This document shows positions 37,330 through 45,499 of a stretch of DNA of 64,000 bases, piece by piece. The stretch is taken from assembly GCF_013170825.1 (NCBI RefSeq), contig NZ_CP033365.1, forward strand, positions 5,654,001 through 5,718,000, in the 5' to 3' direction. Numbering within the stretch: position 1 is the first letter of the stretch; each line of letters opens with the position of its first letter. Source of the DNA: Mesorhizobium sp. NZP2298 (GTDB lineage: Bacteria; Pseudomonadota; Alphaproteobacteria; Rhizobiales; Rhizobiaceae). The notes below the pieces were generated by a model. The model saw only the letters and a list, made by a program, of their open reading frames with translations, did no database searches and had not been told where the DNA came from. The position numbers and the translations under genes were made by a program.

Positions 37330-38381
37330 GTGCGGCCTGCATTGAGATTGTAGTGCATGATCGAGCCGTGGCGGCCGTGGCGGTCACGCTCCAGCGTGTA
37401 GACGTCGCCCAGGGGGCCTCGGCCTTGCGCGATCACGGCCGCGATCTTGGCCCGGTCATCGACATCGAGCGCGACATCCATGATGCCCGCGTTAGCCAAG
37501 GCATGCGCCTGGTTACGGGCGCCGACGATAACCGCGGCGACTTGCGGCTGCTCGAGCACCCAGGCGCTGGCGATGGTGGCGATGTCGACACCGTGGCGAT
37601 CCCCGACGGCCTTCAACGCCTGGAGCAGTTGCTGGAACAGGTCCCAGCCGCCGAAATCGTCGATGATCAGCTTGTATTTGACCAGCGAGCGGTTTTCGAG
37701 CGGCGTGGCGGGTTCGGCCACGCCGAGCCACTTGTCGCTGAGAAAGCCACCCGCCACCGAACCGTAGCAAAGGAAGCTGACGCCGTTTGTCTTCGCAAGC
37801 GCGGCGAGGCTGTGAGCGGGCCGCTGGTCAAGCACGGAATATTGCAGCTGCTGGCTGACCAGCGGAATGCCGGCGGCGAGAATCTCGGCGAGCCGTGGCG
37901 TGTCGAAATTGGTGGTGCCGAGATTGCGCACCTTGCCCTCCCGGCGAAGCTCGTCGAGCCAGCCCATCGCTTCGACATAACGAGGCTGGTCATAGTCCCA
38001 CCAGTGGAACTGCACGAGATCGAGACGCTCGGTCTTCAGCCGCCGCAGCGACTGGTCGACGATGCCCCTGATGTAATCCCGGCTGATGCTGGTCAGCCTT
38101 TCGAGGTCGGGCACCAGCTTGGTGTGTACCTTCATCCTGGCCGCGACATCGAGGCCCCGTTCGCTGGCCAGTCTCAAGCGGGCGGCGCCGATCAGTTCCT
38201 CGACGCCGGTGTAGATGTCGGCACAGTCATAGGTCCAGATGCCGGCGTCGAAGGTGGCGATCAGGTCGGTCACCGCCTGGCTGCGGTCGATGGCCCCGTG
38301 CCCACCGGCGAGTTGCCAGCCGCCGCGAATGACGCGGGAGATCGTGTAGCCTGGGCCGAGTTCGAAGGTCTTGGCGGTCAT
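37326..38381 (-). CDS. aldo/keto reductase
   Basis: 351 residues, (beta/alpha)8 NADPH oxidoreductase. The catalytic tetrad can be seen: aspartate and tyrosine in YDCADIYTGVEE, lysine in MKVHTKLVPD and histidine in LVQFHWWDYDQ. GARNQAHALAN near the C-terminus is the NADP-binding region. Translational coupling on both sides (ATGA with the NTF2-like and TIGR04076 genes) ties it to the unknown pathway of this operon, where it may reduce an aldehyde made by the FAD amine oxidase encoded at 43501 (inference). Confidence 0.88.
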   Translation of the reverse strand: MTAKTFELGPGYTISRVIRGGWQLAGGHGAIDRSQAVTDLIATFDAGIWTYDCADIYTGVEELIGAARLRLASERGLDVAARMKVHTKLVPDLERLTSISRDYIRGIVDQSLRRLKTERLDLVQFHWWDYDQPRYVEAMGWLDELRREGKVRNLGTTNFDTPRLAEILAAGIPLVSQQLQYSVLDQRPAHSLAALAKTNGVSFLCYGSVAGGFLSDKWLGVAEPATPLENRSLVKYKLIIDDFGGWDLFQQLLQALKAVGDRHGVDIATIASAWVLEQPQVAAVIVGARNQAHALANAGIMDVALDVDDRAKIAAVIAQGRGPLGDVYTLERDRHGRHGSIMHYNLNAGRT

Positions 38382-38731
38382 GTATGCTTATCCTCCTTCG
38401 GCAGCGGCACGGCCGTGGTCTCGGCATGGCTGAACCGCCGCTTGGCAAGCCTGACGATCCGCAGCCGGCTAGCGCAATTGGGATCGGGACAGGCGATCTC
38501 GGCGTCCGAGGTCATCCAGTCATTTGGATGGGTTGGCCGCTGCTTTGCGGCCAGCAGCGGAAGCACGGCGGCAAGCGAGTAGATCGAGAAACCCTGCCCC
38601 GCCGGCATCGACAGCATCTCGCCCTTGAGTTCGAAATAGTCTCCAGCCTTGGCGCCGCAATAGATCGGCTTGCCCTCGGGGATGACCGCCTCGACGCGAA
38701 GGTCGAAGAGTTCGAAACCGTCGTCGGCCAT
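38378..38731 (-). CDS. TIGR04076-like small protein
   Basis: 117 residues. I recognise a TIGR04076-like pattern: a GDYFEL segment near residue 30, a hydrophobic SIYSLAAVLPLL centre and a C-terminal CPDPNC motif. The function of that family is unknown. It is sandwiched between the aldo/keto reductase (4-base overlap) and DUF3830 (one-base gap), so it is certainly part of the operon. Family identity should be confirmed by profile search. Confidence 0.65.
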   Translation of the reverse strand: MADDGFELFDLRVEAVIPEGKPIYCGAKAGDYFELKGEMLSMPAGQGFSIYSLAAVLPLLAAKQRPTHPNDWMTSDAEIACPDPNCASRLRIVRLAKRRFSHAETTAVPLPKEDKHT

Positions 38732-38732
38732 G

Positions 38733-39215
38733 TCAGGCCTCCACCAGGCTGAAGGTGATGTCGCAGGTGCCGTTGCGGCGGATCAGCCCGCATGCGGCGG
38801 CGAACTGATCGCGCTCTTCGGCGCGCACTTGCGCCACCACGCTGCCGGCCAGCCAGCCGATCGGGAACAGAAGCCGCGCGCCCTGCCCATAGAACAGACC
38901 AATGTCGAAGATGGCATTGGGATTGCCGCCCCACATGCGCGGCGGCACATAGGACAGCACGATGTCGCCGGGCTGAGGCGTCAGCGTCGCGTTCTCCGCA
39001 GGCAATGGCCTGGCATAGGCTTGCCCCTCGATATCGGCAGCGGGAACCGGGCAGGAAATTTCCGGTCCCGTCCACATGGCGTGGATGCCCGGAACGACAC
39101 GCGGCGTGCCGAGATATGCCTTGAGAAAGGCAGCGTTTTCCGGCGCCTTTTCGGGCAGCAACAGCGCCATGACCGCAAGCTTCGAGCGTGGCTCGGTGAT
39201 TCTGATGGCGGTCAT
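38733..39215 (-). CDS. DUF3830-like protein
   Basis: 160 residues matching what I know of DUF3830: GIHAMWTGPEISCPVP, a GDIVLSYVPPR segment and FDIGLFYGQGARLLFPIGW. DUF3830 has a cyclophilin-like fold and unknown function, and such genes often sit near Liv-type transporters and amidohydrolases. Its start overlaps the GntR stop (ATGA). Confidence 0.72.
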   Translation of the reverse strand: MTAIRITEPRSKLAVMALLLPEKAPENAAFLKAYLGTPRVVPGIHAMWTGPEISCPVPAADIEGQAYARPLPAENATLTPQPGDIVLSYVPPRMWGGNPNAIFDIGLFYGQGARLLFPIGWLAGSVVAQVRAEERDQFAAACGLIRRNGTCDITFSLVEA

Positions 39216-39946
39216 GTCTGATCTTTCGAGGCGGCCGATTGCAGCTTGCTGCGCAGGAAGGTGAAAGGCCGGCTGATGTCAGCGACCAGCGACTCGCGCG
39301 CTGCCTGTGCATCCTGCGTGGCCAGCGCCGTGACGATGCGACGGTGATAATGGGCGGTGTCGACCTCGCCGGCCTCCGAGAATGCATAGATGGCGACGCG
39401 GATGCATGGCCCCGATTGCAGCCACAGGCTCTCGATCATCGGGATCAGCACCGCCGAGCCGCAGCAGCGATAGATCTCGAAATGAAAGCTCTGGTTAAGC
39501 GTCACTTCGCGATCAACATCCTTCTTGTGCTTCAGCGCCCGCATCTCGTCCCATTCGCCGAGAATGGTCTCGATAGTGGCGATCTGGCGCGAACCCATGC
39601 GGGCGGCCGCCAGCGCGATCGCCTCACCCTCGATCAGGATGCGGGCCCGAAGGAGATCGTCGAGCCGTTCCAGCGTGATCGGCGGCACACGCACCGAGCG
39701 GTTGGGCAGCGCTTCGAGTGCCTTCTCCGTGATCAGCCGGCCAAGCGCCTCGCGCACCGGCATGGTCGACGTGACCAGTGCATCGGCAAGCCCACGGATG
39801 GTCAGCACCTGGCTCGGTTCGAACAGGCCGCCGATCAGGGCGCGGCGCAATTCCGAATAGACACGGTCCTGCACGGTTTCGCGGCCGACCGGAGCAAGCT
39901 GGGCAGCGATCGCCTCGTTGTTCTTTTCGATGGCAGCCTTTTGCAT
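39212..39946 (-). CDS. GntR family regulator (FCD subfamily)
   Basis: 244 residues from the ATG at 39946 (MQKAAIEKN). The winged HTH covers VYSELRRALIGGLFEPSQVL and ADALVTSTMPVREALGRL; the FCD domain shows LLRARILIEGEAIALAA and LNQSFHFEIYRCCGSAVL. It is the first gene of the minus-strand operon and faces LivGFHM across 126 bases holding two TGATCA sites, so it probably controls both arms. Confidence 0.9.
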   Translation of the reverse strand: MQKAAIEKNNEAIAAQLAPVGRETVQDRVYSELRRALIGGLFEPSQVLTIRGLADALVTSTMPVREALGRLITEKALEALPNRSVRVPPITLERLDDLLRARILIEGEAIALAAARMGSRQIATIETILGEWDEMRALKHKKDVDREVTLNQSFHFEIYRCCGSAVLIPMIESLWLQSGPCIRVAIYAFSEAGEVDTAHYHRRIVTALATQDAQAARESLVADISRPFTFLRSKLQSAASKDQT

Positions 39947-40002
39947 GGAATCCCGTTCTTGGCCGGTTTTCGGCTTGCGGACGAAATTAAAGCCGAATAG
40001 CG

Positions 40003-40025
40003 TGATCAACGCAAGTGTGATCACA
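40003..40025. promoter_or_regulatory. candidate GntR operators between divergent operons
   Basis: Two TGATCA palindromes (40003-40008 and 40018-40023) lie 15 bases apart. The second expands to a perfect 10-base palindrome TGTGATCACA (40016-40025). They sit midway between the divergent GntR and LivG starts and are plausible sites for the GntR protein, placed to control both directions. Confidence 0.5.
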
Positions 40026-40072
40026 AATCAAAAATAGGGAGACGGCAACGACCGTCTTCGGCCAGAGGGTTG

Positions 40073-40873
40073 ATGAGCGAGGCAGCGGAGCGCCAAGGGC
40101 AGGAGGCCCGTGCGTCGGTTCTGACAGCAAGCAACGTCGTCAGACGGTTCGGCGGCCTTGTCGCCGTCAACGATGTTTCGTTCGACGTCAAAGCGGGAGA
40201 GATCCTTGGCCTGATCGGGCCGAACGGCGCCGGCAAGACAACGATGTTCGACCTGCTTGCCGGCAGTATTCTGCCTTCCAGCGGCGACATCCTTATCAAC
40301 GGCGTGCGCGTCTCCGGCGAAGCCGCGCATCTGCGCATCGGCCGTGGGCTTGGCCGCACCTTCCAGATCCCGCGCCCGCTGCCCAATCTGACACTGATCG
40401 AAAACATCATGCTGGCCGCGCAGGGCCAGGCCGGCGAAAGGCTGCTCGCCAACTTCGTCACGCCGTGGCGGGTGGCGGCGCAGGAAGAAGCGGCCAGGGC
40501 AAAGGCGCTGGACCTTTTGGAACTCGTCACCCTCACCCACCTCGCGCATGAGCCGGCGCGTGTGCTGTCCGGCGGCCAGCGCAAGCTGCTGGAACTCGCC
40601 CGCGTCATGATGGCCGACCCGGCGATCATCCTGCTCGACGAACCGGCGGCCGGCGTCAACGCGACGCTGCTGGAAGTCATCATCGACCGCATCCGCGACA
40701 TCAACGCGCGTGGCATCACCTTCCTGCTGATCGAACACAACATCGACATGGTGACGCGACTTTGTCACCGCGTGCTGGTCATGGCGAGCGGCCAGTTGCT
40801 CAGCGAAGGCACGGCGGAAGAAGTCGCCCGCGACCCGCGTGTCATCGAGGCCTATCTCGGGGGCACCGCATGA
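40073..40873 (+). CDS. LivG-type ABC transporter ATP-binding protein
   Basis: 266 residues from the ATG at 40073, with AGAGGG close upstream; a TTG one codon earlier is possible. Walker [11 protein letters not shown], the LivG segment [18 protein letters not shown], signature [15 protein letters not shown], Walker B IILLDEP and LIEHNIDMV are intact. First gene of LivGFHM-oxidase; it overlaps the LivF start (ATGA). Confidence 0.93.
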   Translation: MSEAAERQGQEARASVLTASNVVRRFGGLVAVNDVSFDVKAGEILGLIGPNGAGKTTMFDLLAGSILPSSGDILINGVRVSGEAAHLRIGRGLGRTFQIPRPLPNLTLIENIMLAAQGQAGERLLANFVTPWRVAAQEEAARAKALDLLELVTLTHLAHEPARVLSGGQRKLLELARVMMADPAIILLDEPAAGVNATLLEVIIDRIRDINARGITFLLIEHNIDMVTRLCHRVLVMASGQLLSEGTAEEVARDPRVIEAYLGGTA

Positions 40874-41619
40874 GCGAGACCGTCCTCGACGTGCGCGACC
40901 TCGAAGCCGGTTACGAGCCTGGCGTGCCGATCGTGCGCGGCGCCTCGATCATCGTCAGAAAAGGCGAGATCGTCGTCGTCCTCGGCCCCAACGGCGCCGG
41001 CAAGTCGAGCTTCATCAAGGCGATCGCCGGCCTTGTCCCGATCACCGGTGGCAGGGTGTTCCTGGACGGCAAGGACATCACCGCCGCGCCCGCCCACACC
41101 ATGGTTCGGCTTGGCCTGGCCTTCGTGCCGCAGACCGAGAACATCTTTCCGCTGATGTCGGTCGAGGACAATCTCAGGGTTGCCTGCGGCATCCTCGAGC
41201 GGCGCGAAATCCCCGGCCGTATCGAGGAGATGTACGCCGCGTTCCCTGACCTCGTCCGCCAGCGCCGCACCGCCGCCGGCAACCTCTCTGGCGGACAACG
41301 CCAGATGCTTGCAGTCGCCCGGGCGCTGATCGTCCATCCCAAAGTGCTGGTGCTGGACGAGCCGTCGGCCGGCCTGTCGCCGAAATTCGTGTCGATGGTG
41401 TTCGAGATGCTGGCCGGCATCCGCAAGTCCGGCGTCACCATCCTTTTGGTCGAACAGAACGCCAAGGCGGCACTGGCCATCGGTGACCGGGCCTATGTGC
41501 TGGTCGAAGGCAAGGACCGACACGAGGGTGTTGCTTCCGAACTGTGGAACGATCCTGTGGTCGCCGAACTCTACCTCGGCCAGCGCCCTTCTCACGCCGG
41601 CAAGGGAGGCACGGCATGA
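40870..41619 (+). CDS. LivF-type ABC transporter ATP-binding protein
   Basis: 249 residues. Walker A LGPNGAGKSS, FVPQTENIFPLMSVEDNLRV, signature LSGGQRQMLAVARAL, Walker B VLVLDEP and the LivF-type LLVEQNAK are seen. ATGA overlaps at both ends couple it to LivG and LivH. Confidence 0.93.
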   Translation: MSETVLDVRDLEAGYEPGVPIVRGASIIVRKGEIVVVLGPNGAGKSSFIKAIAGLVPITGGRVFLDGKDITAAPAHTMVRLGLAFVPQTENIFPLMSVEDNLRVACGILERREIPGRIEEMYAAFPDLVRQRRTAAGNLSGGQRQMLAVARALIVHPKVLVLDEPSAGLSPKFVSMVFEMLAGIRKSGVTILLVEQNAKAALAIGDRAYVLVEGKDRHEGVASELWNDPVVAELYLGQRPSHAGKGGTA

Positions 41620-42524
41620 GCCTCCAATTTGTCGTCGATGGACTGCTGACCGGTTCGATGATCGGCCTTGGCGCCATCGGCGTGACGCTGACCTATTCGA
41701 TCCTGCGCTTCTCGAATTTCGCCCATGGCGACTTCATGGCCTGGGGCACCTATGCAACGCTGGCCGTCGTCAGCGCCATTGGTGCGACTTTCGGCAAGGT
41801 AGCACCCATCGCGCCGCTGTCCTTCGGCTGGCCGCTTCTGGTTGCGCTGGTCGTCGGCATGGCCTTCACCGCGCTGCTGGCGCTGCTGCTCGACAAGGTG
41901 TTGTTTTCGCGGCTGCGCTCGCAAGGGCAAGCCATCATCGTTGTGATGGCGAGCTTCGGCGCCTCGATGGCGCTCAGAAGCCTGCTCGAATTCACCTTCA
42001 CCTCGCGGCCGACCTATTTCAGCCGGGCGATCCAGATCGCCATGCCGGTCGGCTTCGGCATTCGCATCACCCCTGACCAGATCGCTCTGCTGCTGCTGAC
42101 CGCCATACTCGTGCTCGGCGTGCATCTGTTGATGACGCGCACGCAGACCGGCCGCTCCATGCAGGCATTGAGTCAGAACGCAGCATTGGCCCGCATCGTC
42201 GGCATCGACGTCGCCAGCGTGGTGCGCGTCACCTGGATCATTGGCGGGGCGCTGGCCTGCGTCGCCGGCGTGATGATCGGCATCCTGGTGCAGATCCGCC
42301 CGTTCATGGGCTTCGACATGCTGCTGCCGATGTTCGCAGCGGCCATCCTCGGCGGCATCGGCAGCATCCCGGGCGCCGTGCTCGGCGGCCTGATCATCGG
42401 GCTCGCCGAAGCCGGGGCGGTGCAATTGATCGGCGCCGAATGGCGCGCCGCCGTCTCCTTCATCATCCTGATGGCGGTGCTGTTCGTGCGGCCGATCGGC
42501 CTTTTCGGGGTTCGGGAAAGATGA
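41616..42524 (+). CDS. LivH-type ABC transporter permease
   Basis: 302 residues, hydrophobic, with the LivH motifs GLGAIGVTLTYSILRFSNFA and GGIGSIPGAVLGGLIIGLAE. An insertion-like loop (IGATFGKVAPIAPLSFG) lies after the second helix. Overlaps LivF and LivM by 4 bases each. Confidence 0.93.
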   Translation: MSLQFVVDGLLTGSMIGLGAIGVTLTYSILRFSNFAHGDFMAWGTYATLAVVSAIGATFGKVAPIAPLSFGWPLLVALVVGMAFTALLALLLDKVLFSRLRSQGQAIIVVMASFGASMALRSLLEFTFTSRPTYFSRAIQIAMPVGFGIRITPDQIALLLLTAILVLGVHLLMTRTQTGRSMQALSQNAALARIVGIDVASVVRVTWIIGGALACVAGVMIGILVQIRPFMGFDMLLPMFAAAILGGIGSIPGAVLGGLIIGLAEAGAVQLIGAEWRAAVSFIILMAVLFVRPIGLFGVRER

Positions 42525-43504
42525 TCGATCTCATTGGTTACGGCGCCTTCTTCCTGACCACCGCACTGATCTTTTCGCTGGTCACGCTGGGGCTCAATCT
42601 GCAGTGGGGGCTGACCGGCCTGTTCAATGTCGGCCTCGCCGGCTTCGTCGCCATCGGCGCCTACACCTCGGCCTTGCTGACCACACCGGATGATGCGGCA
42701 CGGCTGGGTGGCTTCGGTCTGCCGATCCTGGTCGGCTGGCTGGGCGCCATGGTGGTCGGCGGCATCGCCGCCGCCCTGACCGGCATGGCGACATTGCGGC
42801 TGAGGTCCGACTATCTGGCGATCACCACATTCGGTGTCGCCGTCGTCGTGCAATTGGTCGCGCTCAATGCGCAGAAGCTGACCGGCGGGCCGTTCGGTAT
42901 CGGCTTCATTCCGCGTCCCTTAGGCGGCCTTGCCGAGACGCCGCTGCTGTTCAACCTGTCGAACCTCGCCGTCGTCTGCGTCGTGACGCTGATCGCCTAT
43001 CTCGCACTTGAGCATCTGGCGCGCAGCCCGTGGGGACGCGTGCTGAAGGCGCTGCGCGAGGACGAGCGAGCGGCGATCTCGCTCGGCAAGAGCGCGCGTT
43101 TCTACCGCGTCCAGGCCTTTGCCGTCGGCGGCGCCATCATGGCGCTGGCAGGTGCGTTGCAGGCGCATTTCACCGGCTTCATCGCGCCGGACAACTATCT
43201 GCCGATCCTGACCTTCCAGGTCTGGGTCATGCTGATCGTCGGCGGCTCGGGCAGCAATCTCGGCGCCGTCATCGGCAGCATCCTGGTATGGGGGATCTGG
43301 GCCGGATCGGGCACGCTGACCAGCGTGTTGTTTGCGCCCGAGCAGCAGGCACGCGCGGCCTCGCTGCAGATCGTCGCCATCGGAGTCATGCTCTGCGTCA
43401 TCCTGCTGATCCGACCGAACGGGCTGTTCGGCGACAGGCCACGGCGGCCACGCCTGGACAAGCGAGCGAAGGCGGTCGCGACCAAGGGCAGCTCCGGCTC
43501 ATGA
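42521..43504 (+). CDS. LivM-type ABC transporter permease
   Basis: 327 residues with GLNLQWGLTGLFNVGLAGFV near the N-terminus, LRSDYLAITTFG and the ATPase-contact loop ALREDERAAISLGKSARF. The C-terminus is basic (RPRRPRLDKRAK). Its stop overlaps the start of the FAD oxidoreductase gene, so import and oxidation are coupled. Confidence 0.93.
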   Translation: MIDLIGYGAFFLTTALIFSLVTLGLNLQWGLTGLFNVGLAGFVAIGAYTSALLTTPDDAARLGGFGLPILVGWLGAMVVGGIAAALTGMATLRLRSDYLAITTFGVAVVVQLVALNAQKLTGGPFGIGFIPRPLGGLAETPLLFNLSNLAVVCVVTLIAYLALEHLARSPWGRVLKALREDERAAISLGKSARFYRVQAFAVGGAIMALAGALQAHFTGFIAPDNYLPILTFQVWVMLIVGGSGSNLGAVIGSILVWGIWAGSGTLTSVLFAPEQQARAASLQIVAIGVMLCVILLIRPNGLFGDRPRRPRLDKRAKAVATKGSSGS

Positions 43505-44805
43505 ATGCCATGACCCGGCGGGAGGCACATGGCGTTTCGCTCTGGCACGCTGTCAGCCGCGACCGCCGCCAGAGGTCGCCACTACAGGGCGAGATCAATG
43601 TGGACCTTGCCATTGTCGGCGGCGGTTTTTCCGGCCTCTCAACCGCATTGCATGCCGCGGGGAAAGGGCTTTCCGTCGCGGTCCTGGAAGCCGAAATCAT
43701 CGCCTGGGGGGCGACCGGCCGGAATGCCGGCTTCATCGTGCCGAACTTCGCCAAGATGGACCCGGACAACATCCTTGCACATCTCGGCTTCGAGCGCGGT
43801 GAACGCCTGATCGACCTTGCCGCCGGCAGCGCCGACCTCGTCTTCGACCTGATCCGGCGGCACGGCATCGACTGCGGCGCCGTGCAGAACGGCTGGATCC
43901 AGCCGGCGCATTCAGCGGCAGCTTTCGAGAAGGTCAAATCGCGCGCCGGGCAATGGGCACGGCGCGGCCGACCAGCCGTTACCCTGGATCAGCAGGCCGT
44001 CGCGGCGCTGACTGGCGCGCGTGGCTATGTCGGCGGCTGGATGGATCGTTCGGGCGGCGTGCTCAATCCGGTCGCCTATGCGCACGGGCTCGCCGATGCG
44101 GCGGAGAAGGCCGGCGCGAGGATCTTCGAACGGACGCGCGTTGCCTCGATCGATCGTGTGGCCGATGGCTGGTCGCTGAAAACGCCATCGGGCTCGGTGC
44201 GTGCCGGCAAGGTGCTGGTCGCCACCAACGCCTATGGCGGGTCGCTCAATCCGTTGCTGCAACGGACCTATATTCCTCTGAAGGTCTTCCAGATCGCAAC
44301 CGGGCCCCTGCCGCGCGAGGTGCGCACGCGTCTACTCCCCGGCGGGCAAGGCGTCGGCGACACCAGGCGCAATCTCTTCACCTTCCGCTTCGATGCCGAG
44401 AACCGGTTGATCAGCGGCGGCATGCATATTCTGAACGCCGGCGCCGATACGCGCGTGCCGCGAGCGATCTGGCGGCGGCTCGCCCGGCATCTCGATTTGC
44501 CTGACCTGCCGCCGCTTGCCTATAGCTGGTCGGGTATGGCAGCGGTCGAACCGGATTTCCTGCCGCACCTTCTGGATCTTGGACCAGGGTTGATCGCCGG
44601 TCGTGCCTGCAACGGACGCGGCATTGCCATGACGACGGCGATGGGCAAGGTGCTGGCGGACTGGGCCGCCGGAACCGAGGCGCGTGATCTGCCGCTGCCC
44701 TTTGCGCTGCCGGCACCGATCCCCTTTCACGCTTTGCTACGGCACGCGCCCAACATGCTGCTTGGCTGGAGCATGCTGCGCGACCGAATGGACGAGGCTG
44801 GATAG
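43501..44805 (+). CDS. FAD-dependent amine oxidase/dehydrogenase (DAO family)
   Basis: 434 residues. The dinucleotide-binding motif DLAIVGGGFSGLSTALHAAG starts at about residue 34, followed by WGATGRNAGF, and the C-terminal FAD contact is ACNGRGIAMTTAMGK. The layout resembles gamma-glutamylputrescine oxidase and other DAO-type amine oxidases. It is the last gene of the LivGFHM operon, suggesting the imported compound carries a primary or secondary amine that is oxidised to an imine or aldehyde. The aldo/keto reductase of the divergent operon could act next (inference). Confidence 0.87.
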   Translation: MNAMTRREAHGVSLWHAVSRDRRQRSPLQGEINVDLAIVGGGFSGLSTALHAAGKGLSVAVLEAEIIAWGATGRNAGFIVPNFAKMDPDNILAHLGFERGERLIDLAAGSADLVFDLIRRHGIDCGAVQNGWIQPAHSAAAFEKVKSRAGQWARRGRPAVTLDQQAVAALTGARGYVGGWMDRSGGVLNPVAYAHGLADAAEKAGARIFERTRVASIDRVADGWSLKTPSGSVRAGKVLVATNAYGGSLNPLLQRTYIPLKVFQIATGPLPREVRTRLLPGGQGVGDTRRNLFTFRFDAENRLISGGMHILNAGADTRVPRAIWRRLARHLDLPDLPPLAYSWSGMAAVEPDFLPHLLDLGPGLIAGRACNGRGIAMTTAMGKVLADWAAGTEARDLPLPFALPAPIPFHALLRHAPNMLLGWSMLRDRMDEAG

Positions 44806-44826
44806 CGTGCCTGGCCGTGCGGGTGA

Positions 44827-45483
44827 TCAGTCGGTCGTGCGAAGATTTTCGGAGAGAATTGCGGCCGCGACGGCGATGTCTTCTTCGAGGGATGCTCGAA
44901 CCGCCGAACCGCTGTGCTGCTGCAACGCGGCAACGATCCTGCGATGCGCATCGTTCGACTGCGGGATGTAGCGATCGGCCTGCATCAACAGCTTGATATA
45001 GGGCCCTACCCGCCCCCAGAGGTCGCGGATCATGTTGAGCAGGATCGGCGCACCGGCATGCTGGTAGATGGCGAAATGGAAGGCCTCGTTCAGCGTGAGG
45101 TAGGCCCTGGCGTCATCAGCCTCGACGGCGCGCTGCATGCCGTCGAGCGTGACCTGCAGCTCAACCAGCCCGCTTTCTGTCATCCGCGAGGCGGCCATCT
45201 CGCCCGCCAGCCCCTCGACGGCGATGCGGATGCGCGTCAGTTCCTCGAAGGCAGGCAAGGATAGCAAGGGCACGATGACCGAGCGGTTGTTCTGCATCTC
45301 GAGCAGGCGCTCGGCGACAAGCCTCTGCAGTGCCTCGCGGATCGGCGTCGTCGATATCCCGAACGTCTCGGCGAGCTTGCGGATGACCAGTGTCTGGCCT
45401 GGGCTGAAGCCACCTGAAATCAACTCCTGCTTGAGCGCGCCATAGGCGCGGTCGTTCAGGGTCTGATGTTCAAGCTTCAGCAT
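44827..45483 (-). CDS. GntR family regulator (FCD subfamily)
   Basis: 218 residues from the ATG at 45483 (MLKLEHQTLNDRAYGALKQE). The winged HTH includes AETFGISTTPIREALQRLV; the FCD domain includes EELTRIRIAVEGLAGEMAA and LNEAFHFAIYQHAGAPIL. It is the last gene of the M20/kinase/aminotransferase operon, 16 bases after it, and converges on the FAD oxidase gene, so it probably regulates its own operon. It resembles the GntR protein at 39212 in length and overall pattern. Confidence 0.9.
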   Translation of the reverse strand: MLKLEHQTLNDRAYGALKQELISGGFSPGQTLVIRKLAETFGISTTPIREALQRLVAERLLEMQNNRSVIVPLLSLPAFEELTRIRIAVEGLAGEMAASRMTESGLVELQVTLDGMQRAVEADDARAYLTLNEAFHFAIYQHAGAPILLNMIRDLWGRVGPYIKLLMQADRYIPQSNDAHRRIVAALQQHSGSAVRASLEEDIAVAAAILSENLRTTD

Positions 45484-45499
45484 GCGCGGCCCGCTCCGG

